Assembly (NCBI GenBank): GCA_002402965.1
Contig: DHGW01000021.1
Location: 5,309 to 29,248, forward strand
Length of the DNA stretch: 23,940 nucleotides
Source: Bacteroidales bacterium UBA4788
Lineage (GTDB): Bacteria > Bacteroidota > Bacteroidia > Bacteroidales > VadinHA17
Direction: 5' to 3'
The notes beneath the pieces were generated by a model that ran no database searches, was not told the DNA's origin, and worked only from the letters and a program-made list of their open reading frames with translations. Shown here piece by piece: positions 1 through 6,846 of the stretch (the stretch's first letter is position 1; every line of letters starts with the position of its first letter). The position numbers and the translations under genes are program-made.

Positions 1-983
1 AGAAAATATTGGGCATCGGCAACGCTCTTGTCGATGTGATGACTATAATTCCAGACGAGTCCTGCCTCTCCCGCTTCAGCCTCCCAAAAGGCAGCATGAC
101 AATGGTAGACGCCGTCCGCTCAGATGAGATCAAACAGGCAATCAACGGCCTTAAGAAAACTCTCGCTTCAGGCGGCTCAGCCGGAAATACAATCTATGGC
201 CTCGGCGTTATGGGCGTACACTCCTCTTTCATCGGGAAAGTGGGACGCGATGAATTCGGCAACTTCTATGAAAAAGATATGGTCGACGCCGGCCTCACCC
301 CGGTACTCATGCGCTCTTTCCAGTCACCTACCGGCACCGCCGTGGCACTTGTGACACCTGACTCGGAACGGACATTCGCTACCCACCTCGGCGCTGCAAC
401 CGAACTGTCGGCCGACGATCTGGATGTCACCCACTTCAAGGGATACAATATCCTTTATATCGAGGGATACCTCATCTACAACCTTCCCCTGGTCGAGAGG
501 GCTTTCCAGATTGCAAAGGAGAACAGTATGTGCATCGCCCTCGACCTGGCAAGCTTTAACGTGGTGAACGAGATGCTTCCGGCCTTTGACAGGATCGTCA
601 GCGAATACGTAGACATTGTCTTTGCCAACGAAGAGGAGGCAAGAGCCTTCACCGGCCTCGGCCCGGTAGACGCACTCAACGAAATATCAAAGAAATGCAA
701 GATTGCCGTCGTAAAGACAGGCCCCGACGGATCATGGATCAAACGCGGAAACGAGGTCATAAAGGTGGATGCCCTGAAGGTCAAAGCGGTTGACACTACC
801 GGCGCGGGCGACCTCTACGCTGCAGGATTCCTCTATGGCTTCTCTCACGGATTCAGCCTCGACAAATGCGGGCTGTTCGGTTCAATCCTCGCAGGAAAAG
901 TGATAGAGGTGATCGGGGCACGCATGCCCGAGGAAAAATGGGCCGAAGCGAAAAAAATGATCCAGGAAGTCGCCTCCGAGTAA
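1..983 (+). CDS. PfkB-family carbohydrate/nucleoside kinase (5' partial)
   Basis: This is a ribokinase/adenosine-kinase-type (PfkB) enzyme that phosphorylates a sugar or nucleoside in the cytosol using ATP. Numbering from the TTG codon at 9, the sequence shows the N-terminal GIGNALVD motif, the glycine-rich substrate loop GGSAGN (55-60), an N-E-E-E metal/phosphate motif (207-210) and the C-terminal signature DTTGAGD (262-268), whose last Asp is the expected catalytic base. The frame is open to the window edge, reading K-I-L before GIGN, so the true start lies just upstream and the TTG at 9 is internal. The protein is otherwise full length for the family (about 325 residues). The exact substrate cannot be told; adenosine or a hexose is plausible. 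The TAA stop is the first of a series of in-phase TAA codons in the tandem array that follows. Confidence 0.93.
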   Translation, partial: KILGIGNALVDVMTIIPDESCLSRFSLPKGSMTMVDAVRSDEIKQAINGLKKTLASGGSAGNTIYGLGVMGVHSSFIGKVGRDEFGNFYEKDMVDAGLTPVLMRSFQSPTGTAVALVTPDSERTFATHLGAATELSADDLDVTHFKGYNILYIEGYLIYNLPLVERAFQIAKENSMCIALDLASFNVVNEMLPAFDRIVSEYVDIVFANEEEARAFTGLGPVDALNEISKKCKIAVVKTGPDGSWIKRGNEVIKVDALKVKAVDTTGAGDLYAAGFLYGFSHGFSLDKCGLFGSILAGKVIEVIGARMPEEKWAEAKKMIQEVASE

Positions 984-1145
984 CCTTTCCGGAAGATCCT
1001 CTCCGGATAATCTGCCCAAAATTTCACATCCGGGTAATGTCGTAACAATATCACCTCATGGTAAGCTGCTCATAATGTCACATCCGGCTAATTTGTTCAC
1101 AATATCACCTCAGGGTAAGCAGTTCACAATATCACCTCAGGGTAC
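984..1145. repeat. 27-bp tandem repeat array, six units, between convergent genes
   Basis: Six consecutive 27-bp units run 984-1010, 1011-1037, 1038-1064, 1065-1091, 1092-1118 and 1119-1145. The best-conserved part is the last 18 bp, AATATCACCTCAGGGTAA in units 5 and (ending TAC) 6. Units 3 and 5 are close to this, units 2 and 4 use CACATCCGG, and unit 1 is the most diverged. Units 1-5 end in TAA in the frame of the upstream kinase. On the other strand TGA occurs every 27 bp in the frame of the outer-membrane gene. The kinase's own last nine codons (957-983) resemble unit 1 (about 17 identities in a 23-column gapped alignment made by eye), so the array may have grown by duplicating the gene end. 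I see no hairpin or T-tract typical of an intrinsic terminator here. Confidence 0.9.
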
Positions 1146-1150
1146 CAGTA

Positions 1151-1792
1151 TCACCTTCCCGGCCTGTTGTCATCCGGACAGTTGCATTTACCGAGCCGGA
1201 TAAACCTGTATCCCACCCCCACAGTCACACCTGCATTGGCCAAGGTCTGCGGATAATTCTCCGGAATGAACCGGAGTAAGCCGTACTGGCTGGCATACGC
1301 CCTTATCCTGACGAAGATATCAGACTTGAAATTGTACTGGAACCCGGCACCAACAGCCGCCCCCAGCCCTGTCATGTTATCAATGCGTGACATCCCGGCC
1401 TGAAAACCAAAAATAGCCCCGGCATCAGCGAAGAACCACTTCAGAAAATCAACTCTCGCCGTCACCGGCAGGGTAATCAGACCGAAGCTTCCCGGCCGGT
1501 CTTCCCCGGGAATTCCCGGCGCCGGACTGGTATAATAATACTGTTGAGAATATGATAAACCCGTTCCGATGCTGAAATGATCCCCGATCAGCCTCCGCAG
1601 GTCAGCACCAGCCGTCCACACTCCTGTTCCAGTCACTGAACCGGAGCCTATGAGCTCCTGAAACCTGAATATTTCATTGTCGCCGCCGCCGGCAAAAACT
1701 GAGTATTCTCCCCACCAGGTTTTCTGCCCGGAGCAGATTCCTGAAACTAACAGCAACGTAAAAGAGGTTATAATTGTTACATTTCTAAACAT
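1151..1792 (-). CDS. Small outer-membrane beta-barrel protein
   Basis: This is a predicted outer-membrane protein of the OmpA/porin-like eight-strand barrel type common in Bacteroidetes. It begins with a signal peptide (hydrophobic residues 5-20, likely cleavage after SGICSGQ). Alternating aromatic/glycine strands follow, such as SIGTGLSYSQQYYYTS, LPVTARVDF, GAAVGAGFQYNF and VTVGVGYRFIRL. At 213 residues it fits the family. The last strand is followed by an unusual hydrophilic tail with CNCPDD, so the barrel does not end on a C-terminal aromatic residue. The start ATG overlaps the end of the upstream transporter gene by 8 bp, so the two are co-transcribed and probably translationally coupled. 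Its ligand or role is not visible; coupling to a sugar permease suggests, but does not prove, a role in uptake. Confidence 0.8.
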   Translation of the reverse strand: MFRNVTIITSFTLLLVSGICSGQKTWWGEYSVFAGGGDNEIFRFQELIGSGSVTGTGVWTAGADLRRLIGDHFSIGTGLSYSQQYYYTSPAPGIPGEDRPGSFGLITLPVTARVDFLKWFFADAGAIFGFQAGMSRIDNMTGLGAAVGAGFQYNFKSDIFVRIRAYASQYGLLRFIPENYPQTLANAGVTVGVGYRFIRLGKCNCPDDNRPGR

Positions 1793-3050
1793 GCGAATGA
1801 CCCTCCATTTTTAAATTCCTGACACTCTTCGCCCTGTAGAAGGCATACCACGCAATAAATGCGAAGCAGACCAGCGGCACCACAAAACCGACGGCCATCC
1901 CTGATATGTCTGCAATATGCCCCATTATAACCGGACATAATGCCCCGCCGACTATCGTCATCACCAGTACCGATGAACCCTTCTTCGTCATACCTCCAAG
2001 ATCTTTTAATCCTAACGCAAAAATCGTGGGAAACATTATCGACATGCAGAAGTAATTCAGATAAAGAGCCACAAGCGAGGGCCATCCCAGACCAAGCATC
2101 ACAAGAGCCATCGCTGCGGTATTTACAAGTGCACAGATCCCAAGCATCACCCTCGGGCTGAACCAGCTCATGAAGAGCGACCCGATGAAGCGCCCTGACA
2201 TGAAAAAGACAAAACCCAGCGAAAGCAGGTAGGCAGCCTTCTCCGGCGAGTAACCGGGCATAGTCTCCACCACGTAATTGATGAAGAAGCTGTTGATCCC
2301 CGTCTGTGCAGCCACATAGAGAAACTGCGCCACCACTGCCCACCTGAAATGCCTCACCCGGAGCAATCCCCCGTATGTTCCCCTGTCTCCGTGGATGTCA
2401 TGCTCTCCCTCGTGAATGTCAGGCATACGCGTGATCATGAACATGAAGGCTATGACAAGCACCACCCCTCCTATCAGCATATAGGGTAATGCCATGGAGG
2501 AGAATTTGTTTGTATCGCCTGTTCCGTCGCCTCCCAGTATAAGCATCCCGCCCAGGGCAGGACCGATTATCCAGCCCAGACCGTTGAACGACTGAGAGAG
2601 GGTGAGCCGCTGCTCGGAGGTGTCCTTCGGCCCCAGGACGCTTGAATAGGGGTTCGCAGCAGTCTCCAGAAAGGTCAGCCCGCAGGCTATCACAAACAGC
2701 GAAAAAAGAGTGAATCCAAAGGTCTGGATATAGGTGGCCGGAAGGAAGAGGAACGCTCCCGCGGCATAGAGCAGCAGCCCGGTGATGATGCCTTTCCTGT
2801 ATCCCAGCCTGTTCATGAAGAGTCCTGCCGGGATGGCCATGATGAAATAACCACCGTAAAGAGCCGCCTGAACCAGCCCGGACCTGGCCCTGGTGATGCC
2901 AAGTATATCCTGAAAATGCTTGTTAAGAACATCCAGGAGGCTGTGAGCCACTCCCCAGAGAAAAAAGAGACTTGTCACAAGTATGAACGGGACGATAAAT
3001 TCCTTCGTCACCAGGCGTTTCGGATCGCCGGAGATTGTCTTGCTGCTCAT
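1785..3050 (-). CDS. FucP-type MFS sugar:H+ symporter
   Basis: This is a twelve-helix major facilitator permease of the L-fucose:proton symporter (FucP) group, in the inner membrane. The N-terminal half follows E. coli FucP closely from memory: FFLWGVAHSLLDVLN, QAALYGGYFIMAIPAG and LTFLETAANPY. Two acidic residues matching those known to matter in FucP are kept, D40 in the first helix and E129 in LETAANP. I chose the ATG at 3050 (421 residues). A TTG at 3071 would add seven residues with no supporting signal. The gene overlaps the outer-membrane gene downstream by 8 bp. The sugar cannot be named: relatives carry fucose, glucose/galactose, mannose or N-acetylglucosamine. No sugar-catabolic gene is adjacent apart from the convergent kinase, which is only suggestive. 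Confidence 0.88.
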   Translation of the reverse strand: MSSKTISGDPKRLVTKEFIVPFILVTSLFFLWGVAHSLLDVLNKHFQDILGITRARSGLVQAALYGGYFIMAIPAGLFMNRLGYRKGIITGLLLYAAGAFLFLPATYIQTFGFTLFSLFVIACGLTFLETAANPYSSVLGPKDTSEQRLTLSQSFNGLGWIIGPALGGMLILGGDGTGDTNKFSSMALPYMLIGGVVLVIAFMFMITRMPDIHEGEHDIHGDRGTYGGLLRVRHFRWAVVAQFLYVAAQTGINSFFINYVVETMPGYSPEKAAYLLSLGFVFFMSGRFIGSLFMSWFSPRVMLGICALVNTAAMALVMLGLGWPSLVALYLNYFCMSIMFPTIFALGLKDLGGMTKKGSSVLVMTIVGGALCPVIMGHIADISGMAVGFVVPLVCFAFIAWYAFYRAKSVRNLKMEGHSHV

Positions 3051-3077
3051 CTGTAGATCATTGAACCACAATATTTG

Positions 3078-3105
3078 TCATTATTTGCCAATAATACAAT
3101 AATGA
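3078..3105 (-). promoter_or_regulatory. Inverted repeat upstream of the FucP-type gene
   Basis: TCATTATT (3078-3085) and AATAATGA (3098-3105) form an 8-bp inverted repeat with a 12-bp spacer, 28 bp upstream of the permease start. It lies in the divergent region shared with the lipoprotein gene at 3168. The placement suits an operator for a sugar-responsive regulator. The region is AT-rich, so chance is possible, and no regulator gene is nearby. Confidence 0.3.
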
Positions 3106-3167
3106 TTGTCAGCCTCTTTCAGGAAAAATTACTTTTTCTTAAGTTGCATCTGCTAACCTGACTGGAT

Positions 3168-3743
3168 ATGAACCTAAAAACACTGTTTCCCGGCCTTCCT
3201 GCTGCACTTGCAGCAGCACTGCTAATAATGGCCGTCTCAGCATGCAACCGGGAGAGCTTTGTCCTCAGTCCGGAATACAACTATTCAATTGTTACCGGCA
3301 CAGGAGCAGACTCGCTCACGGTAAAGGCAGCGTCAGAACTTAAAGAGTACTATTCCCGCATAACCGGTAAACCGCTGCCGGTAACTGTGACAGCCGAACC
3401 AGGGACAAAAATCATCTTCATTGGCAAATCCGGCCTCGGTGAGAGCCCCCTTAAAACTGAAATAACCAGCCTGAGCAGTGACGGCTTTATAATATCCTCA
3501 TCTCCTGATACCCTGATCCTGGCAGGCAACAACGGAACAGACTGGCGCGCTGTAGCCTCCCGGAAATTTGAGACCACAAGGTTTAATCAGGATATTGTAC
3601 CCGTTAACATGGAGTTTGAATTCGCGCCTCAGGAACTGTCAAAACTAAGGATCACGGCCAAATCACTGAAGAAGTGCCCCGAATGGCACCGGGGAGCGGG
3701 ACAGCCTTCATGGATATTCATAGATGAGATTGTCGTTGAGTAG
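3168..3743 (+). CDS. Lipoprotein made of N- and C-terminal pieces of a larger glycosidase-type protein
   Basis: The protein is 191 residues with a lipoprotein signal (hydrophobic 10-24, VSAC with Cys26). Residues 36-124 resemble the N-terminal alpha/beta domain found before the catalytic domain in large Bacteroidetes glycosidases (GH20/GH67 and DUF4838-type): KAASELKEYYSRITGKPLP, IIFIGKSG, DGFIIS and LILAGNNGT. Residues 125-191 resemble the very end of a C-terminal beta-sandwich domain of such proteins (RITAKSLKKCPEWHRGAG, then WIFIDEIVVE). Nothing corresponding to a catalytic domain lies between. The likely junction is near residue 124 (about 3540), after GNNGT. I infer an in-frame internal deletion of several hundred codons that left an open remnant. 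It may be a decaying gene or a small surface sugar-binding protein. The family comparison is from memory. Confidence 0.7.
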   Translation: MNLKTLFPGLPAALAAALLIMAVSACNRESFVLSPEYNYSIVTGTGADSLTVKAASELKEYYSRITGKPLPVTVTAEPGTKIIFIGKSGLGESPLKTEITSLSSDGFIISSSPDTLILAGNNGTDWRAVASRKFETTRFNQDIVPVNMEFEFAPQELSKLRITAKSLKKCPEWHRGAGQPSWIFIDEIVVE

Positions 3744-3793
3744 TTCATCACAAAAAGTTACTTTTACAGCTGTATTTTTATACCACACAAGAG

Positions 3794-5302
3794 ATGCGAC
3801 AAAGAACAAATAGACTGATCACCCTCCTTACTGCGGTTACCTGCTCTCTGCTGACGTTTGCCCAGGATGCGGACGAACAACTGATGCTAAAGTATTTTCA
3901 TTCCATCAGCAGCGAGGAGATCGCCGGCTGGATGACAGAGATATGCTCCCCGAAATACAACGGCAGGCTGGCAGGTACCCCCGAGTACATCGCTGCTGCT
4001 GAATGGTTTGCGGGGAAGATGGGTGAGTGGGGCATAAAGCCGGCCGGGGACAACGGCTCATACTTCCAGTGGTTTGACCACCCTTATACAATAGTGAATG
4101 AGATCGGTGAGCTGCGGCTGCACATCGCACAAAAGGACGGGGTCACAATCACAAAGAGCTATTCCGCTCCGGCTGACTTCTACCCTGGAATGAACTCGGG
4201 CAACGGCGAGGTAACTGCCGAGGTTATATGGGTGGGATACGGCACCACAGCCCCGGAACTCAATTATGACGATTACAAGAATGTGGACGTAAAGGGTAAG
4301 ATCGTTCTGATGAACCGCGATGTACCCTACAAGGATGCCCGCAATCCTGAATATGCAAAATGGGTAAAATACTGCTATCACCAGTACAAGGCCGAAAACG
4401 CCGCCCGCCACGGAGCTGTAGGGATGCTTTACATCGACGGTAACAGCGCCAATCCGAACATCTCTTACAATGATAACCTGGTTGTGACCGGTATCGGGCC
4501 GGAACCGCTGGCGGACATCTTCGCCGGCCTCGGGAAAGATAATAAAACTCTACTCGACCAGATTGACAAGTCGTTCAAACCGGCCTCATTTGTCACGGGA
4601 AAGGTAATGACAATGAAGGCGAACACAACCCGTCACCCTGAAGGCAGGACCTGCAATGTTGCAGGGATGATAGAGGGCGCTGACCCGGTTCTGAAGGATG
4701 AGGTGATCATCATCGGCGGGCACCTGGATGCGGTGGGTAATGCAGGCGGACTGCTCGTTGACGGTGGTCTTGACAATGCCAGTGGTGTGATTGACATAAT
4801 GGCTGCAGCAAAGGCACTGGCAATGTCAGGCATAAAGCTGAAAAGAACCGTCCTCTTTCTCCTAATCGGCGGCGAAGAGGTGGGGTTGCTGGGCAGTAAG
4901 TATTACACGAGGAACCCTTTATTCCCGAAAGAGAAAACGGTGACCTACATCAACCTCGACATGGTGGGCAACGGCACGGGGCTGGCTGTCAGCGCCCCGG
5001 AAAGCTGCCAGGGCCTCACGGACTATTTCAAAAATGCCAACGACAGTTACATCCACAGGCCTATGAGAGTTTCAACCTCGAGGGGAGTTTATTACGGCAG
5101 GCCGCGAAGCGACGGGCTCGTCTTTCAGGCCGACGGATTCAGTACCATGAGCATCTCCACCACTGACGGCGTGAAACCCGTCTACTATCACCTGCCGGGC
5201 GATGATGAGACGGCGGTCACCCCTGAGATCATGGAAGATGTTGCAAAACTGATTTACCTCGCGTTTATCAAAATGGCCAACGCCGGCACGCTGAGCAACT
5301 GA
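3794..5302 (+). CDS. Secreted M28-family zinc metallopeptidase with PA insert
   Basis: This is a two-zinc aminopeptidase/carboxypeptidase of family M28, exported across the inner membrane by a signal peptide (residues 7-23, TFAQ). Residues 140-265 form the protease-associated (PA) domain (VIWVGYGTTAPELNYDDY, GKIVLMNRD). The metal site is complete: H310 and D312 in GGHLD, the bridging D327 in GGLDNASG, catalytic E361 with E362 in GGEEVGLLGS, D389 in INLDMVG and H466 in YYHLPGDDE. The length (502) is normal. It starts 50 bp after the lipoprotein gene, so co-transcription is possible, though a TATTTTTA box at 3773-3780 could serve its own promoter. It probably degrades peptides in the periplasm or at the surface; exact specificity is unknown. 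Confidence 0.93.
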   Translation: MRQRTNRLITLLTAVTCSLLTFAQDADEQLMLKYFHSISSEEIAGWMTEICSPKYNGRLAGTPEYIAAAEWFAGKMGEWGIKPAGDNGSYFQWFDHPYTIVNEIGELRLHIAQKDGVTITKSYSAPADFYPGMNSGNGEVTAEVIWVGYGTTAPELNYDDYKNVDVKGKIVLMNRDVPYKDARNPEYAKWVKYCYHQYKAENAARHGAVGMLYIDGNSANPNISYNDNLVVTGIGPEPLADIFAGLGKDNKTLLDQIDKSFKPASFVTGKVMTMKANTTRHPEGRTCNVAGMIEGADPVLKDEVIIIGGHLDAVGNAGGLLVDGGLDNASGVIDIMAAAKALAMSGIKLKRTVLFLLIGGEEVGLLGSKYYTRNPLFPKEKTVTYINLDMVGNGTGLAVSAPESCQGLTDYFKNANDSYIHRPMRVSTSRGVYYGRPRSDGLVFQADGFSTMSISTTDGVKPVYYHLPGDDETAVTPEIMEDVAKLIYLAFIKMANAGTLSN

Positions 5303-5303
5303 T

Positions 5304-5329
5304 AAAAAAAAGGACCGCAGAGGGTCCTT
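5304..5329 (-). terminator. Intrinsic terminator between convergent genes
   Basis: AAGGACC (5310-5316) pairs with GGTCCTT (5323-5329) around a 6-nt loop. On the minus strand the stem is followed by a run of eight T (5304-5311 read in reverse). It is a clear terminator for the YceI gene and may also stop plus-strand transcripts of the peptidase gene, though the T-run on that side is poor. Confidence 0.85.
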
Positions 5330-5351
5330 AAACGGATTTCTAAAATGAGGT

Positions 5352-5936
5352 TTACTTCACAGCAAGCTTCACGTTCAGCTTTATCTCGTCATTGATGGTA
5401 TTGTCGCCCAGGTTGGAAAAGAATTTTCCCGAACCGAACCTCACATCATACAATGAGCGGTCAAAAGTGATGTCGGCTGTATAAATTGTGACAGCGCCGC
5501 TCTTTGATTCAGTGACGGTGAACTCCACCGGGTGGGTGGCTGCCTTTACAGTAAGGTTGCCTTTAACAACTGCCTTGCCGCCTTCGAGCCTGGAGCTTCC
5601 GGTGATGACAAGCTTTGAAACCTTGAATTTCTCAACCCCGAAGAAATCGTCTGACTTGAGATGACCCTCCAGTTTGGCGCGCATATTATCGTCCTTGAGA
5701 TCGGCATCCTTTATGCTGTTCATATCAACCAGGAACTCGCCGCCGGTGATTGCATTTCCTTCAACGGTAAGCCAGCCGCTTTTCAGGTCGATTGTGCCCA
5801 CATGAAAGCTCCCGATTTTCTTGTCGCCCTTCCAGTTAATTACGGTAGCCAAGGGATCAGCCTCATACTTCTTCTGTGCATTCAGAAGCGTTACCGTAAA
5901 TATTGATGCCAGTAATATCACAAATATCTTTTTCAT
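5352..5936 (-). CDS. YceI-family periplasmic lipid-binding protein
   Basis: This is a YceI-like protein: an exported beta-barrel lipocalin-type fold that binds polyisoprenoid or other amphipathic lipids in the periplasm. It has a signal peptide (MKKIFVILLASIF, cleavage near LLNAQ). The typical order of motifs is present: VINWKGDKKIGSFHVGTI, GEFLVDMNSI, a DDFFGVEKF segment (YceI proteins usually read D-x-F-D/F), then the hallmark GNLTVKAATHPVEFTV and final strands ending in LNVKLAVK. The length of 194 is usual. It is a single-gene transcript with a strong terminator and about 110 bp to the next gene on the same strand, so it is probably independently expressed. The bound ligand cannot be told. 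Confidence 0.92.
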   Translation of the reverse strand: MKKIFVILLASIFTVTLLNAQKKYEADPLATVINWKGDKKIGSFHVGTIDLKSGWLTVEGNAITGGEFLVDMNSIKDADLKDDNMRAKLEGHLKSDDFFGVEKFKVSKLVITGSSRLEGGKAVVKGNLTVKAATHPVEFTVTESKSGAVTIYTADITFDRSLYDVRFGSGKFFSNLGDNTINDEIKLNVKLAVK

Positions 5937-6047
5937 TTTATCCGGTGTTTCGTTTCACATAAAACCACCAACTGCCCGGTTTTGTTCAACAGAAATTGCT
6001 CAAACCGCCGCCGGGCTGTCATAAAATGTCAGTAAAACTGCTGATAA

Positions 6048-6827
6048 TTAAATACTTTGGATATTCATCCCGCCGCTGACCTCGAAGATGGTACCTGCAG
6101 AGGAGGACCAGTCGCCCCGTGCCAGTGAGGCCACCGCTTTTGCCACATCATCAGGAGTGCCCCATCTCTTCTGCGGAATCAGGCCTTCAGTGATGAGCCT
6201 GTCGAACTTAAACTTGCTGCGTGAAGTAAGCTCTGTCTTGATGAGTCCCGGTCTGATCTCATAGACATTTATACCCTCCTCGGAAAGTCTGTCTGCGAAT
6301 ACCAGGGCAGCCATGCTAAGTCCGGCCTTTGAGATGCATACCTCAACGGCGTGGGTGAATGACGTATATGCCAGGAATGATGTGACGAACATTATAGTAG
6401 GTCTGTAGCCTGTGATCTTCTCCTTCATCCATATCATCTCCCTTGCCACACGGCGGGCCAGGAATACCGGGCCGCGCAGGTTGACATTCAGGACGCGGTC
6501 AAAGGTCTCCTCATCCATGTCGAGAAGGTCTCTGCGCTCGATGGGAGCGATGCCCGCGTTGTTCACCAGGATGTCGATCCTGCCGTACCGTTCCAGGATG
6601 CTGGAGATGGATTCATCATGCAGGCTGGTATGTGCCACGTCCAGGCCGATGGGGAAGAACTGTGCCCCGCGCTCTTCAATTTCAGGCTGCAGCGAGACCA
6701 TGCCTTCGCTGTCAGGGGTGCGCGCGATGGCCGCAATATCAAACCCCTCTGAAGCCAGCGTCAGGGAGATGGCTCTGCCTATCCCCCTGCTCGCTCCCGT
6801 AATCAATGCTACCGGTTTTGAGTTCAT
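6048..6827 (-). CDS. SDR-family oxidoreductase lacking the catalytic tyrosine
   Basis: This is a short-chain dehydrogenase/reductase related to 3-ketoacyl-ACP-reductase-like SDRs. The NAD(P) loop TGASRGIGRA (10-19), the NNAG motif (89-92), N116 in NVNLRG and Ser150 in FVTSF are present. The active-site element that should read Y-x-x-x-K reads V-C-I-S-K: Val163 (codon GTA) stands where Tyr is expected, with Lys167 kept, and Ser150-Val163 spacing is the canonical 13. GTA is two or more changes from a Tyr codon, so a simple sequencing error is unlikely. The fold and cofactor site look intact, so it may bind a ligand without normal turnover or use another residue (Tyr154 is nearby). It starts 19 bp after the glycosidase gene and is the last gene of the probable operon. 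Confidence 0.85.
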   Translation of the reverse strand: MNSKPVALITGASRGIGRAISLTLASEGFDIAAIARTPDSEGMVSLQPEIEERGAQFFPIGLDVAHTSLHDESISSILERYGRIDILVNNAGIAPIERRDLLDMDEETFDRVLNVNLRGPVFLARRVAREMIWMKEKITGYRPTIMFVTSFLAYTSFTHAVEVCISKAGLSMAALVFADRLSEEGINVYEIRPGLIKTELTSRSKFKFDRLITEGLIPQKRWGTPDDVAKAVASLARGDWSSSAGTIFEVSGGMNIQSI

Positions 6828-6846
6828 ATTTACCCCTTTTATCAGG

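Noticed and set aside
845..1054. Minus-strand frame with a nine-residue periodic peptide (HYPDVKFWA, DYPERIFRK, GYSEATSWI)
   Set aside because: The periodicity follows from the 27-bp DNA array and the kinase gene end; no start signal or signal peptide supports a real gene.
984..1145. CRISPR array
   Set aside because: Units are directly adjacent with no unique spacers, and no cas genes are present.
1070..1153. CRP-like TGTGA/TCACA sites in the 27-bp units
   Set aside because: The TCAC/GTGA elements are direct repeats 8 bp apart, not the inverted TGTGA-N6-TCACA needed, and they lie between gene ends.
1777..2343. 188-codon frame on the same strand as the FucP-type gene
   Set aside because: It is out of frame within the permease, with odd Cys/Gly-rich composition and no family signature.
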